A stretch of DNA of 47,946 bases, taken from Acidithiobacillus montserratensis. GTDB lineage: Bacteria > Pseudomonadota > Gammaproteobacteria > Acidithiobacillales > Acidithiobacillaceae. Below, in pieces: positions 1 to 8,502 of this stretch. The first letter of the stretch is position 1; every line of letters starts with the position of its first letter. The DNA lies in assembly GCF_018853465.1 (NCBI RefSeq), contig NZ_JABBOU010000053.1:1-47946 (forward strand), read 5' to 3'. The notes under the pieces were generated by a model. The model did no database searches, was not told where the DNA came from, and saw only the letters and a program-made list of their open reading frames with translations. A program made the position numbers and the translations under genes.

Positions 1-83
1 CCCACGGCGTACTCCTTACGTTGCTTACTTGGTCGGAAACCCTTTGTAGCAACAGTACGCCACCTTATTCAAGTCAGTTGTAA

Positions 84-1646
84 TCTGCCTGTACACCACT
101 TTCGAGCATAGCTCACGAGACGCTGGACAAGGAGTTCCTGTCGCTGGCCGAAGCCGAGGGTGTGGCCGACATCGAGGAGCTGAACAAGATCCTCGAACGG
201 GCGGTGAACCTGAAGAACTTCCTCAAGGGCAAGGAGCGGATTCAGCAAGTGGCGCAGTTTGTCGCCGGGCATTACCGCCAGAACGTCGAGCCGCTGGGCT
301 ACAAGGCCTTCCTCGTTGGCGTCGACCGCGAGGCCTGCGCCCATTACAAGCACGCGCTCGACGCGGCGTTCAAGGAAATGGGCCTGCCGCCCGAGTATTC
401 CGAAGTGGTTTACACCGGCAGCAACAACGACTCCAAGCTGCTGAAGGAATTCCATCTCGACCCGAAGCGGGAACGGCAGATTCGCAAGAGTTTCGGCAAG
501 CTCGACCAGATGCCGAAGATTCTCATCGTCACCGAGAAGCTGCTCACCGGCTTCGACGCGCCGGTCCTCTACGCCATGTATCTCGACAAGCCGATGCGCG
601 ACCACACCCTGCTCCAGGCCATCGCCCGGGTGAATCGCCCCTACGAGAATGAGGCCCAGGAGATGGTGAAGCCCCACGGCTTCGTGCTGGATTTCGTCGG
701 CATCTTCGACAAGCTGGAAAAGGCGCTGGCCTTCGACAGCGACGAGATCAACGCCGTCGTCAAGGATTTGAAGCTGCTGAAGGTGCTGTTCAAGAACAAG
801 ATGGAGGCCGAGGCAGCGAAGTACCTCGGCCTGATCGAGCGCAACTTCAACGACAAGGATGTGGACACTCTCATCGAGCATTTCCGCGATCCCGAGCGGC
901 GCAAGGCGTTCTTCAAGGAATACAAAGAGATCGAGATGCTCTACGAGATCATCTCGCCCGATGCCTTCCTGCGCCCGTTCATTGCCGACTATGGCAGCTT
1001 GTCGGCGATCTATCAGGTCGTCCGCAAGGCCTACACCCGAACCGTGATGGTGGACCGCGAGTTTCAGGCCAAGACCAACCATCTGGTGCAGGATCGAGTC
1101 GGCAGTTATGGCGTGGGTGGTTTGGGCGAGATGATTGCGATCAATGGCAACACCATCGAGCTGATCAAAAACAAGAGCGGCGGGGATGGCACCAAAGTCA
1201 TCAACCTGATCAAGAGCATTGAAAAACTGGCCGAAGAAAGCAGTGATGATCCTTACCTCATCGCCATGGCGGAACGTGCGCGGGCGGTGCAGGAAAGCTT
1301 CGAGAGCCGCCAGACCAGTACGGCCGAGGCCCTGGCAGAATTGCTGCGTGAAGTGGAAGGCAACGAGGCACGGAAGAAGGAACAGGCCGAAAAATCCTTC
1401 GATGGCCTGACCTATTTTGTCTACCGCAGCCTCCTGGACGCGAAGATCGAAAACGCCGAGGCGGTCAGCCGCACGATTCGCCACGCCTTCACCGAATTTC
1501 CGAACTGGAAACGCAGCGAAAACGCCCTGCGCGAACTCCGCAAGAAAGTGACCTTCGCCCTCTTCGCGGAAACAGACGACCTGGAGCGGGTGACGGCGCT
1601 GGTGGATGAGCTGTTTACGTTGCTGGAAAAGGCGGGCCGGATTTGA
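84..1646 (+). pseudogene. hsdR: Type I restriction enzyme R subunit, C-terminal half only
   Basis: This frame is open from a TAA at 81-83 to the stop at 1644-1646. It encodes the second RecA-like helicase half and the C-terminal helical domain of a type I restriction motor subunit. Superfamily 2 motif V (TGFDAP, 546-563) and motif VI (QAIARVNR, 615-638) are clear. The nuclease domain and the Walker A and DEAH motifs that precede these in a ~1000-residue HsdR are absent. HsdR-like sequence seems to begin near 110-120 (HETLDKEF); the codons before it do not look like the family. A GTG at 162 is the first start-like codon, but I see no good ribosome site. The product should be inactive in cleavage and translocation. 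Whether a rearrangement or an insertion removed the 5' part lies outside the window. The stop overlaps or abuts the next gene, as in an intact hsd operon. Confidence 0.8.
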
Positions 1647-1663
1647 AACCGCAGACTTCTCAG

Positions 1664-1999
1664 ATGGACGCGGATTCAAAGAAGACGGAGTTCAAACAGC
1701 GCGTCCGCCACTGGGCCGACAAGCTGGATGTCAGGATCGTCTGGCTGGGGGTGCGGCCGATGCGCAACAAATGGGCCTCGTGTTCCACCGCAGGTCATTT
1801 GAATTTCAGCGACGAACTGCCCGGCCTGAAACCCGAGTTATGGGACTACGTGATCGTCCATGAGCTGCTGCACTTCACGGTTCCCAACCACGGCAAACTT
1901 TGGAAAAGCTTGATGCGCGCATATCTGGGCGAATATGAGGTGCATGAGGGAGAGTTAATGCGGGTTACCGGTAACCAAGCGCCGCAGCATGCGCGCTGA
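1664..1999 (+). CDS. Short YgjP/DUF45-family zinc metallopeptidase
   Basis: The 111-residue product carries the HExxH zinc motif (H66-E67-x-x-H70, with a further His at 76 in NHGKLW) and the family signature MRNKWASCS. This is the core of the YgjP-like (SprT/WLM-related) metallopeptidases. Usual YgjP proteins are about 230 residues, so this is the short form, keeping the C-terminal catalytic half. Genes of this family often sit directly behind hsdR, as here. A TTG at 1643 overlaps the hsdR stop and would add seven residues. I prefer the ATG at 1664, although neither has a strong ribosome site. The substrate is unknown; a role tied to the restriction system is only an association. Confidence 0.65.
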   Translation: MDADSKKTEFKQRVRHWADKLDVRIVWLGVRPMRNKWASCSTAGHLNFSDELPGLKPELWDYVIVHELLHFTVPNHGKLWKSLMRAYLGEYEVHEGELMRVTGNQAPQHAR

Positions 2000-2037
2000 T
2001 GCACTTCGCAGATCAATATGAAATTGCTTGATTTATA

Positions 2038-2114
2038 TGGTGGCGCTTCAGGGACTCGAACCCCGGACACGCGGATTATGATTCCGCTGCTCTAACCGAC
2101 TGAGCTAAAGCGCC
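2038..2114 (-). tRNA. tRNA with CAU anticodon (elongator Met most likely)
   Basis: Read on the minus strand, this is a complete cloverleaf. The 7-bp acceptor stem GGCGCTT/AAGCGCC closes it, the D arm is AGCTCAGTCGGTTAGAGC, and the T arm contains GGTTCGAGTCC. The anticodon stem GCGGA/TCCGC holds the loop ATCATAA, so the anticodon is CAT. The CCA end is encoded at 2038-2040. The first acceptor pair is G-C, so this is not an initiator. The alternative is tRNA-Ile2, in which the C is modified to lysidine; I favour Met because the loop resembles E. coli metT. Its 3' end faces the hsdR remnant, the usual side for tRNA-targeted islands. Confidence 0.93.
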
Positions 2115-2125
2115 GTGAGGCGCAG

Positions 2126-2154
2126 ATTAAACCGTTTATGACCCGTGCTGTCAA
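2126..2154 (-). promoter_or_regulatory. Sigma-70 promoter of the CAU tRNA
   Basis: On the minus strand a perfect TTGACA (-35, 2149-2154) is followed after 17 bases by TTTAAT (-10, 2126-2131). About 11 bases separate the -10 box from the tRNA 5' end at 2114, and this stretch is GC-rich (TGCGCCTCAC), like the discriminators of stable-RNA promoters. Confidence 0.75.
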
Positions 2155-2220
2155 GAAAAAGCAGGGGAAAATGGCCGGAAGCACCATAAACGGTCAGAAG
2201 CGAGAAAACGCAGGGGTGGC

Positions 2221-3000
2221 TCAGCGTAACAGCCGCCTTACCAGCAGATACCAGGCCACCGCATAGGCGAGGAGGGTGTAGAGTAGCAACACTGCAAGAT
2301 GATAACCGACCTGCTGGGGCAGATGTCCGGTGAGCAGGGGGCGGAGCAGGGCCACGGCATGGGTGAGGGGTAATGCCTGGGCGATGTCCTGGGCAAAGAG
2401 CGGGAGCGAGTGCAGAGGATAAAACACCCCACAGAATAAAAACATGGGGGTCACCGCCAGGGTGAAGTAGTACATGAAAAAATCGTAACTGCGGGCCAGG
2501 GCGGTCATGACCAGGGCCAGACTGCCAAAGCTCAGTCCGGCCAGCAGGATGACAGGAATGCTCAGCCAGACCCAGGGACCCTGAATGGCGCCGAAAAAGT
2601 AAGCGACGATGATGATCGCCAGCGCACTGATCAAGCCCTTGACGGCGGTCCAGAGGACCTCCCCGGCGAGAATGTCGCTGACCCGCAAAGGCGTGGCCAG
2701 CATGGCCGCATAGGTATGCTGGGCATTCATGCGCGTAAATGCGGAATACAAGCCTTCGAAACTGGCTGTATTCATCACGCTGCTGGCGACAATGCCGGAG
2801 GCGATGAAGGTGATGTAAGGCATCCCGTCCATGGGTCCGACAAAATGCCCCAGCCCGTAACCCAGGGCCAGCAAATACAGGAGGGGATCACCAAAATTGC
2901 CGAGCATGCTGGGGATGAGCAACTTGCGCCAGACGGCAAAATTGCGTTGCAGCACTGCAAACGCGCCGGGACCGGGAATCGCTTCCTGCCAGTTGCTCAT
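2221..3000 (-). CDS. ABC-2 type exporter permease, NodJ-like
   Basis: The 259-residue protein is an integral membrane permease of the ABC-2 class, with about six hydrophobic segments. Its N-terminal region (RNFAVWRKLLIPSMLGNFGDP) and the central helices match the NodJ/DrrB type of export permease. Its ATG overlaps the stop of the upstream ATPase gene by four bases (ATGA), so the two are translationally coupled and form one transporter. NodIJ exports lipo-oligosaccharide in rhizobia, but NodIJ-like pairs are widespread, and the substrate here cannot be told from sequence. It is the last gene of a minus-strand operon that starts with the ferredoxin gene at 4958. Confidence 0.85.
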   Translation of the reverse strand: MSNWQEAIPGPGAFAVLQRNFAVWRKLLIPSMLGNFGDPLLYLLALGYGLGHFVGPMDGMPYITFIASGIVASSVMNTASFEGLYSAFTRMNAQHTYAAMLATPLRVSDILAGEVLWTAVKGLISALAIIIVAYFFGAIQGPWVWLSIPVILLAGLSFGSLALVMTALARSYDFFMYYFTLAVTPMFLFCGVFYPLHSLPLFAQDIAQALPLTHAVALLRPLLTGHLPQQVGYHLAVLLLYTLLAYAVAWYLLVRRLLR

Positions 3001-3929
3001 TGCTCTGCCTCGCGCAGCTGGCGACCGGTGAGGCGCAAAAACACGTCTTCCAGGCTGGCGGGTCGCTGCAGCCAGCGATAAGCCGGGTCATGGGCAAAAT
3101 GTGTCATGACGGGCTGCAGATCCTGCCCGTAGCAGATCAGGGTGTCCCCGACCCTCTCACTGACGGCAACATGTGGTTGATGCCAGTTTTCCGAGTCTGG
3201 AGTATGACCATCGAGGCGTCGTAATTCCAATACTTCTCCTGGAATATGGGCGCTGATCAGGCCCTGGGGCGTGTCCTGCACGAGGATGCGGCCCTGATCA
3301 ATAATGCCGACCTGATCGGCGAGCCGCTCCGCTTCGTCCATATAGTGGGTGGTGAGCAGCAGGGTGGTCCCCTGCCGCCGCAAATCCCGCAGGCGTTGCC
3401 AGATCAGATGCCGCGCCTGGGGATCCAACCCTGTGGTGGGCTCATCCAGCAGGAGCAGTTGCGGCGCATTAATCAGTGCCCGGGCAATGGTCAGGCGGCG
3501 TTGCATGCCACCGGAAAGCGCCGTAATGGGTTGTCGGGCATAGCTGCTCAGCGCCATGAAATCCAGAAGCTCGGCGCTGCGCTGGCGGATTTTGACTTTG
3601 GAAAGACGAAAATAGCGGCCATAGGTCCAAAGGTTTTCTTCCACCGTAAAGTCCGGGTCGAGATTGTCCATTTGCGGAACAACCCCGATTTTGGCCCGCC
3701 CGGCCGTGCCCAGCGCTGAAAGTGTCTGTCCCGCGATGCAGATTTCCCCGCCGTCCACCGGCGTCAGGCCCTGGATGGCGCGAACCGTGGTGCTTTTGCC
3801 GGCGCCGTTGGGGCCTACCAGGGCAAAACAACTTCCCGCTGCCACGGAAAACGTCACCCCCCGCAAAACCGGGTGGCCACCATACTGTTTTTGCAGCTGC
3901 TGCAGGTCAAGAAATGCGGGATTCAGCAC
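2997..3929 (-). CDS. ABC exporter ATP-binding protein, NodI/DrrA-like
   Basis: This 310-residue nucleotide-binding subunit has Walker A at residues 39-47 (GPNGAGKST), the signature LSGGMQRRL, Walker B LLLLDEPTTGLDP, and a switch His in LLTTHYMDEAERLADQ. The ~80-residue C-terminal extension after the core is typical of NodI/DrrA proteins. It partners with the permease encoded immediately after it. Its 5' end overlaps the 3' end of the hydrolase gene by 23 bases, again pointing to translational coupling. Substrate unknown. Confidence 0.9.
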   Translation of the reverse strand: MLNPAFLDLQQLQKQYGGHPVLRGVTFSVAAGSCFALVGPNGAGKSTTVRAIQGLTPVDGGEICIAGQTLSALGTAGRAKIGVVPQMDNLDPDFTVEENLWTYGRYFRLSKVKIRQRSAELLDFMALSSYARQPITALSGGMQRRLTIARALINAPQLLLLDEPTTGLDPQARHLIWQRLRDLRRQGTTLLLTTHYMDEAERLADQVGIIDQGRILVQDTPQGLISAHIPGEVLELRRLDGHTPDSENWHQPHVAVSERVGDTLICYGQDLQPVMTHFAHDPAYRWLQRPASLEDVFLRLTGRQLREAEQ

Positions 3930-4641
3930 AAGGGCTTGTTCCCGTGTAGTGCATCTGCGCGACTTCGTCTTGGAGGGATTGCAGGAGCGCTGTTTGCAGG
4001 GTATTCAGTTGACCATGAAAAAAATGGTCTGCGGGCAGCAGCAGCGTCACCGGATTCACCGGCAAACCTGCGACCCAGTGCTGGACGCTGGCGGCTGGAA
4101 CCAGCTCGTCCTGTTCGCCCTGGATGAGGGTCCAGGGACATTCGGGCGGAGGCATCTGCTGAAAATCAAAGAGATTGACCGGCGGGGCCACCGTCAGCAG
4201 GCGGGTGATGCGCGGATGCCGCTGGACCGCCCGGTAAGCGACATAAGCCCCGAAGGAAAAGCCCGCCAGCCAGATATCAAAGCCCGGGCGGCGTTGCTGT
4301 ACCCAATCGAGAACCGCCAGACAGTCTTCGGTTTCTCCGCGACCATCATCGTAGCTACCAGCGCTTTCGCCCACGCCGCGAAAATTGAAGCGCAGGGAGG
4401 GGATGCCGAGCAGATTGCAGGTTCGGCTGAGATAATGCACTACCTTGTTATGCAGAGTGCCCCCATACAACGGATGTGGGTGAAGAATCACCGCCACCGC
4501 TCCCCGGATTTCCTTGTCCGGGCAGGCGGTCAGCCCTTCCAGATCCCCGGCGGGGCCGGGGATGACGACTTTCTCGCCAACGCACTCCAGGCCGGCCAGT
4601 TCCCCCCCGTCATACAGATGACTACGGTCGATGGGCAGCAT
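3907..4641 (-). CDS. Alpha/beta hydrolase (dienelactone-hydrolase/YsfG-like)
   Basis: The 244-residue cytoplasmic protein has an alpha/beta hydrolase core. The nucleophile elbow is GFSFG (Ser between two Gly), an HPHPLYGG oxyanion-type segment lies in the N-terminal third, and a late DHFF segment supplies the catalytic His after a plausible Asp (GEQDELVPA). This pattern fits the bacterial family often annotated as CocE/NonD or alpha/beta hydrolase of unknown substrate. The start codon shares one base with the stop of the ferredoxin gene (TGATG). It is the second gene of a four-gene operon with an ABC exporter, so it may process an exported lipid or ester, but that is inference. Confidence 0.8.
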   Translation of the reverse strand: MLPIDRSHLYDGGELAGLECVGEKVVIPGPAGDLEGLTACPDKEIRGAVAVILHPHPLYGGTLHNKVVHYLSRTCNLLGIPSLRFNFRGVGESAGSYDDGRGETEDCLAVLDWVQQRRPGFDIWLAGFSFGAYVAYRAVQRHPRITRLLTVAPPVNLFDFQQMPPPECPWTLIQGEQDELVPAASVQHWVAGLPVNPVTLLLPADHFFHGQLNTLQTALLQSLQDEVAQMHYTGTSPCAESRIS

Positions 4642-4958
4642 CAGATCTGCAACCTTTTAACGGGAACGCCATCGCGCAGATGGGATTCGACAATTTCCCG
4701 CACGTCATCGCCATCCACAAAGGTGTACCAGACTGCCTCGGGATATACCACGGCCACAGGCCCTTCCTGACAGCGTCCCAGGCAACCGCAGCGATTGACG
4801 CGCACCTGATGATCGCCATGAATTCCCAGGGCTTTAGCGTGCTTTTTGGCCAAATGAAACATTTCGTCAGCCAACCCGCTGTTGTTGCAGGCCTGCTCGC
4901 CATTGTCGCGGTGATTCAGGCAGATAAACAAATGTCTTTGATAGAAACCATCATCCAT
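4641..4958 (-). CDS. Thioredoxin-like 2Fe-2S ferredoxin
   Basis: The 105-residue protein has the cysteine layout of the thioredoxin-fold 2Fe-2S ferredoxins (Azotobacter FeSII/NuoE-like): Cys in ICLNHRD near residue 13, Cys in GEQACN near 24, and a cluster RCGCLGRCQEGP that supplies the remaining ligands. The C-terminal segment VWYTFVDGDDVREIVESHL is typical of the family. It is an electron carrier, partner unknown. It is the first gene of the operon with the hydrolase and ABC exporter. An AAAGGG sequence lies upstream of the ATG. Confidence 0.85.
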   Translation of the reverse strand: MDDGFYQRHLFICLNHRDNGEQACNNSGLADEMFHLAKKHAKALGIHGDHQVRVNRCGCLGRCQEGPVAVVYPEAVWYTFVDGDDVREIVESHLRDGVPVKRLQI

Positions 4959-5030
4959 AAGCGTTGACCCTTTCTCTGCTGAGGACCATCATACCTGAAT
5001 CAGCATTTACAAACAGCGTAGGGAGAAGTC

Positions 5031-5657
5031 ATGCTCAGTGATCTGCTTATTGCCAATCTGGATAATGCCTTGCGCACCCTGACCGGACTGCAGGCCGGCA
5101 GTGATCGCCCGTATCCCGGTGAAGAAGTGCCTGACACCCTGCTGCGTCCCTGGGAACGTCAGCAGGCGGGAAGGATGATGCGGGTTAATCACGCCGGTGA
5201 GGTGATGGCTCAGGCGCTCTATACTGGACAGGCGGCGGGCACTGCTGATCCGGAACTTAAAACCCAGCTGGAACATGCCCGCAGTGAAGAAGAAGATCAC
5301 CTGCGCTGGTGCCAGACCCGCCTGCGTGAACTCAACAGTCGCCCCAGCCTGCTGGCCCCCCTGTGGTATGGGGCCGGCTGGAGTATGGGTTTTCTAGCTG
5401 CCCGGCAGGGTCGCGGAACCAATCTCGGCCTGGTGGTAGCCGTGGAAAACCAGGTGGAAGAACACCTGAACAGCCATCTGGAGAGCTTGCCGATGGATGA
5501 TGAGCGCAGCCGGGCGGTAGTCGCGCAGATGCGCGATGATGAGGTCGGCCACGCCGCCACTGCTGAGTCCCTGGGTGCCGAGAAGTTGCCCATGCCGGTG
5601 CGGATGGCGATGGGCCTGTTCTCCAAGGTGCTGACGCGCGGAGCGCTGTGGATTTAG
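5031..5657 (+). CDS. coq7: Ubiquinone biosynthesis hydroxylase Coq7 (DMQ monooxygenase)
   Basis: The 208-residue protein is a diiron hydroxylase of the Coq7/CAT5 family, which hydroxylates demethoxyubiquinone late in ubiquinone synthesis. Iron ligands are visible as RVNHAGEVMAQ (Glu near residue 59), EEEDH (ExxH), VENQVEEHLNSH, and a final DDEVGHA (ExxH). Length fits the short bacterial type. A GGGAG ribosome site stands seven bases before the ATG. Coq7, rather than the flavin-dependent UbiF, is the usual enzyme of sulfur- and iron-oxidising acidophiles. It is transcribed divergently from the ferredoxin operon and convergently with the Rrf2 gene. Confidence 0.95.
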   Translation: MLSDLLIANLDNALRTLTGLQAGSDRPYPGEEVPDTLLRPWERQQAGRMMRVNHAGEVMAQALYTGQAAGTADPELKTQLEHARSEEEDHLRWCQTRLRELNSRPSLLAPLWYGAGWSMGFLAARQGRGTNLGLVVAVENQVEEHLNSHLESLPMDDERSRAVVAQMRDDEVGHAATAESLGAEKLPMPVRMAMGLFSKVLTRGALWI

Positions 5658-5670
5658 TGGGAGAACTTGC

Positions 5671-6156
5671 TTACGACGCCGGGTGTCTGCTGACCACGGG
5701 CCGGACCGACAACTCGCCGCCACCCGGCAGATGGATGCGATAACGACCGGCACGTACAGCTTCCGCCATGCTGCCGATGCTTTGCTGGGCCAACAGGCCC
5801 ATCACATCTTTCTTCAAGGGCTTCCACTGATAATGCATGGGGCAGGCGGTTTCGTCAGCGCAGGCTTTCAGACCCAGTACACAACCTTGACCAAAGGGTT
5901 GACCTTCCACCACTTCCACAATGTCAAGAATATTCATCTGCTCGGCACCGGGACGCAGGACAAAACCACCCCCCCGACCCTTGAAGGAGTCGAGGACGCC
6001 GCGTTTGGCCAGATCCTGGAGGATTTTCGCCAGATATTGGGCCGGAACCCGCAGATAATCGGAAATATCCCGGCTCAACACCGGTTCGCCCGCCGGCTGG
6101 GCGGCAAGGTAAATCAATGCCTGTAAGGCATATTCGCTGGTTTTACTCAGTAGCAT
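5671..6156 (-). CDS. Rrf2-family transcriptional regulator
   Basis: This is a 161-residue Rrf2-type winged helix protein. Its N-terminus (MLLSKTSEYALQALIYLA) and the helix-turn-helix ending in GGGFVLRPGAEQMNILDIVEVVEG match the family that includes IscR, NsrR and RsrR. Three Cys (near residues 92, 98 and 104, in GCVLGLKACADETACPMH) have the spacing of Fe-S cluster ligands, so it probably senses iron-sulfur, redox or NO status. It lies 10 bases after the osmC-like gene on the same strand, and a GAGGA site precedes the ATG. The exact subfamily cannot be assigned from sequence alone. Confidence 0.88.
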   Translation of the reverse strand: MLLSKTSEYALQALIYLAAQPAGEPVLSRDISDYLRVPAQYLAKILQDLAKRGVLDSFKGRGGGFVLRPGAEQMNILDIVEVVEGQPFGQGCVLGLKACADETACPMHYQWKPLKKDVMGLLAQQSIGSMAEAVRAGRYRIHLPGGGELSVRPVVSRHPAS

Positions 6157-6166
6157 GAAAACTTCC

Positions 6167-6592
6167 TCAGGATTCGTCGACGACCGTAAAGTCGTGGGTG
6201 ATTTCTGCTGTTTTCCCCAGCATCACGCTGGCTGAACAGTATTTTTCCGCCGAAAGGCTGATGGCGTGCGCTACTCGCTTGGGATCCAGTGCTTTGCCGG
6301 ATACCCTGAAATGCAGATGTATTTTGGTGAAAACCTTGGGGTCGGCATCCGCTCTTTCGGCGTGAATGTCGACGACACAGCGGACAATATCCTGGCGGGA
6401 TTTCTGCAGAATCATCACCACATCGATGCTCGCGCAGCCGCCCAGACCCATGAGCAGCATTTCCATGGGCCGCGCACCGAGATTGTGCCCACCGATGTCG
6501 GGCGATCCGTCCATGATCACTGCATGACCGCTATCGGCGCTGGCCACAAAGCTCATCTGACCAGGACCCATCCATTGCACCTGTGCCTGCAT
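6167..6592 (-). CDS. OsmC-family protein
   Basis: The 141-residue product belongs to the OsmC/Ohr/YhfA group of small thiol peroxidase-like proteins. Two redox Cys are visible, in LMGLGGCASIDV and EKYCSASVML, at the family positions. The sequence is closer to the YhfA-type OsmC than to Ohr. An upstream in-frame ATG (6634) would add 14 residues, but GGGAG six bases before the ATG at 6592 and the family N-terminus (MQAQVQWMG) support the shorter form. It is followed by the Rrf2 gene, suggesting that the regulator controls this pair. It is separated from trpC by 84 bases. Confidence 0.85.
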   Translation of the reverse strand: MQAQVQWMGPGQMSFVASADSGHAVIMDGSPDIGGHNLGARPMEMLLMGLGGCASIDVVMILQKSRQDIVRCVVDIHAERADADPKVFTKIHLHFRVSGKALDPKRVAHAISLSAEKYCSASVMLGKTAEITHDFTVVDES

Positions 6593-6676
6593 GCCTCGCT
6601 CCCTTATCAACAATAACGTACCATTAGATGACAATATAGGGGCTATGTAAACTGCAGGTTAGTCGCCGCAGGGTAT

Positions 6677-7483
6677 TCAAGGTTGTGAAATGGGTTCCGG
6701 AAACAATCGGGACAGGGCGGCACCCGGCTCTGCCTCACGCATGAAGGCCTCCCCCACCAGAAAAGTATGGACCCCGGCACTGCGCAGTCGCTGTACGTCT
6801 TCGTTGCTGCGAATGCCGCTTTCGGTGACGACAATGCGCTCGGCGGAAACTTCCGGAAGTAATTCCAGGGTGGTTTCAATGTCAGTAACAAAACGATGCA
6901 AATCCCGGTTGTTGATACCGATCAGCGGCGTGCGCAGCTTGAGGGCGCGTTGCAGTTCTGCCTTGTTGTGCACCTCCACCAGTACCGCCATACCCATATA
7001 ATGGGCTGACTCTTCGAGAGTCTGGAGTTGCTGGTCGGACAAAGCCCCCACAATCAGGAGGATGGCATCTGCCCCGATAGCTCGCGCTTCCCAGACCTGA
7101 TACGGATCAATGCAGAAATCCTTGCGCAGGACGGGCAGCGGACAGGCTTCCCGGGCGGCGGTCAGATAAATGTCAGCGCCCTGAAAATAGTGCTCGTCGG
7201 TCAATACCGAAAGGCAGGCTGCACCATGAGCGGCGTAGTCCTGGGCGATGCTCACGGGATTGAAATCTTCCCGGATGATGCCTGCCGAGGGTGAAGCCTT
7301 TTTGATTTCGGCGATGACCGCCGCCTGTCCGGTAGCCAGTTTGCTGCGGATGGCTCCGACAAAATCCCGGGGCTGGGCGCTCAGGGCTACGGAGGCTTGT
7401 AACTCAGCAAGACCCAGGCGCGCCTTGCGTTCGACGATTTCTGAGTGTTTTCGGGTGATAATTTCCTGGAGTATGTCCGTCAT
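6677..7483 (-). CDS. trpC: Indole-3-glycerol phosphate synthase
   Basis: The 268-residue TIM-barrel enzyme converts CdRP to indole-3-glycerol phosphate in tryptophan synthesis. Catalytic segments are present: AEIKKASPS (Lys), [41 protein letters not shown] and VVTESGIRS. The ATG at 7483 has AAGGA five bases upstream and gives the normal N-terminus (MTDILQEII); an earlier in-frame start overlapping trpD is not needed. It sits eight bases after trpD and is the last gene of the Calvin/trp block. Confidence 0.95.
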   Translation of the reverse strand: MTDILQEIITRKHSEIVERKARLGLAELQASVALSAQPRDFVGAIRSKLATGQAAVIAEIKKASPSAGIIREDFNPVSIAQDYAAHGAACLSVLTDEHYFQGADIYLTAAREACPLPVLRKDFCIDPYQVWEARAIGADAILLIVGALSDQQLQTLEESAHYMGMAVLVEVHNKAELQRALKLRTPLIGINNRDLHRFVTDIETTLELLPEVSAERIVVTESGIRSNEDVQRLRSAGVHTFLVGEAFMREAEPGAALSRLFPEPISQP

Positions 7484-7491
7484 ACGGATCC

Positions 7492-8502
7492 TTAAGGGGC
7501 TTTGCCCAGTAATTCCTGCCATTTCTGCCAGGCACTGCCTGATTTGAGTATCTCTCGTGCCCGTATGACACCAATGGCCATATCGGGTACCACGTCTGCC
7601 GCGTAGAGAGCGGCCCCGGCGTTCAGCAACACCACGTCCAGGCGGGGTCCGGGGCGATTTTGCAGGACTTCCTCGGCGGCGGCCAGAGCGCTGGCGACGC
7701 TGTCAATCTGCAGGGTGGCCAGGGGCGCGCGGACAATGCCAAAGTCTTCGGGCTGTATGCGGCTGCGGGAAATGACGCCATCTTTCAGTTCGGCCACATC
7801 GGTGGGTGCGGAGAGACTGATTTCATCCAGGCCATCATGGCCATGGACCACCAGCACATGTCGCGAGCCGAGTTCCCGGGCGGCTTCGGCCAGAGGCATC
7901 AGCCAGCGTTCGGCATAGACGCCGAGCACCTGATGGGGGGCACCGGCGGGATTGCTCAGAGGGCCCATCAGATTGAAGAGGGAGCGGATTGCCAGCTCTT
8001 TGCGCGGACCCACAGCATGGCGCATGGCACCGTGATGGGCCGGGGCGAAAAGGAAGCCGATGCCGATACTTTCAATGCTCCGGGCGACGCTTTCGGGAGT
8101 CATATCCATGGGCAGGCCGGCAGCTTCCAGCACATCGGCGCTGCCACTGCGGCTGACCATGGAGCGATTACCGTGTTTGGCCACCCGGGCTCCTCCGGCG
8201 GCAGCCACTACCGCCGACACGGTGGAAATGTTGAAGGTACTCAGGGCATCTCCGCCAGTACCGCAGGTATCCAGCAAATGGTCGGTGGCAACAGTGACTT
8301 TGGTCATGCAAGCCCGCAAGGCCAGGGTGGCACCCACCAGTTCTTCGACTCTCTGCCCCTTCATGCGCAGGCCCATGAGCAGGGCACCAATTTGCGCAGG
8401 CGTCCATTCTCCGGCCATGATCTCAGCAAATACTTCCTGGGCTTGTTGCCGGGATAAATCCTGCTGGGCAGCGATTTGTTCAAGAATATCGCGGACGATC
8501 AT
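7492..8502 (-). CDS. trpD: Anthranilate phosphoribosyltransferase
   Basis: The 336-residue enzyme transfers phosphoribose from PRPP to anthranilate. Diagnostic segments are DTCGTGGD (PRPP loop), [32 protein letters not shown] and [12 protein letters not shown]. The frame stays open far upstream, but the ATG at 8502 is the true start. It overlaps the trpG stop in an ATGA and gives the family N-terminus ([10 protein letters not shown]). It is translationally coupled to trpG and followed at once by trpC. Confidence 0.95.
   Translation of the reverse strand: MIVRDILEQIAAQQDLSRQQAQEVFAEIMAGEWTPAQIGALLMGLRMKGQRVEELVGATLALRACMTKVTVATDHLLDTCGTGGDALSTFNISTVSAVVAAAGGARVAKHGNRSMVSRSGSADVLEAAGLPMDMTPESVARSIESIGIGFLFAPAHHGAMRHAVGPRKELAIRSLFNLMGPLSNPAGAPHQVLGVYAERWLMPLAEAARELGSRHVLVVHGHDGLDEISLSAPTDVAELKDGVISRSRIQPEDFGIVRAPLATLQIDSVASALAAAEEVLQNRPGPRLDVVLLNAGAALYAADVVPDMAIGVIRAREILKSGSAWQKWQELLGKAP

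Noticed and set aside
1..110. Left-edge sequence considered as the end of a named insertion sequence
   Set aside because: A TGTACA start on the minus strand resembles some element ends, but I could not match it to a family and the rest lies outside the window.
69..1679. A 536-codon open frame on the minus strand opposite the hsdR remnant
   Set aside because: It mirrors the plus-strand gene, which has clear helicase motifs. Its translation shows no recognisable domain and is rich in His, Leu and Val, as expected from the reverse complement of biased codons.
3664..4770. A 368-codon plus-strand frame opposite the ABC ATPase and hydrolase genes
   Set aside because: It crosses two well-supported minus-strand genes, lacks family motifs and has no ribosome site.
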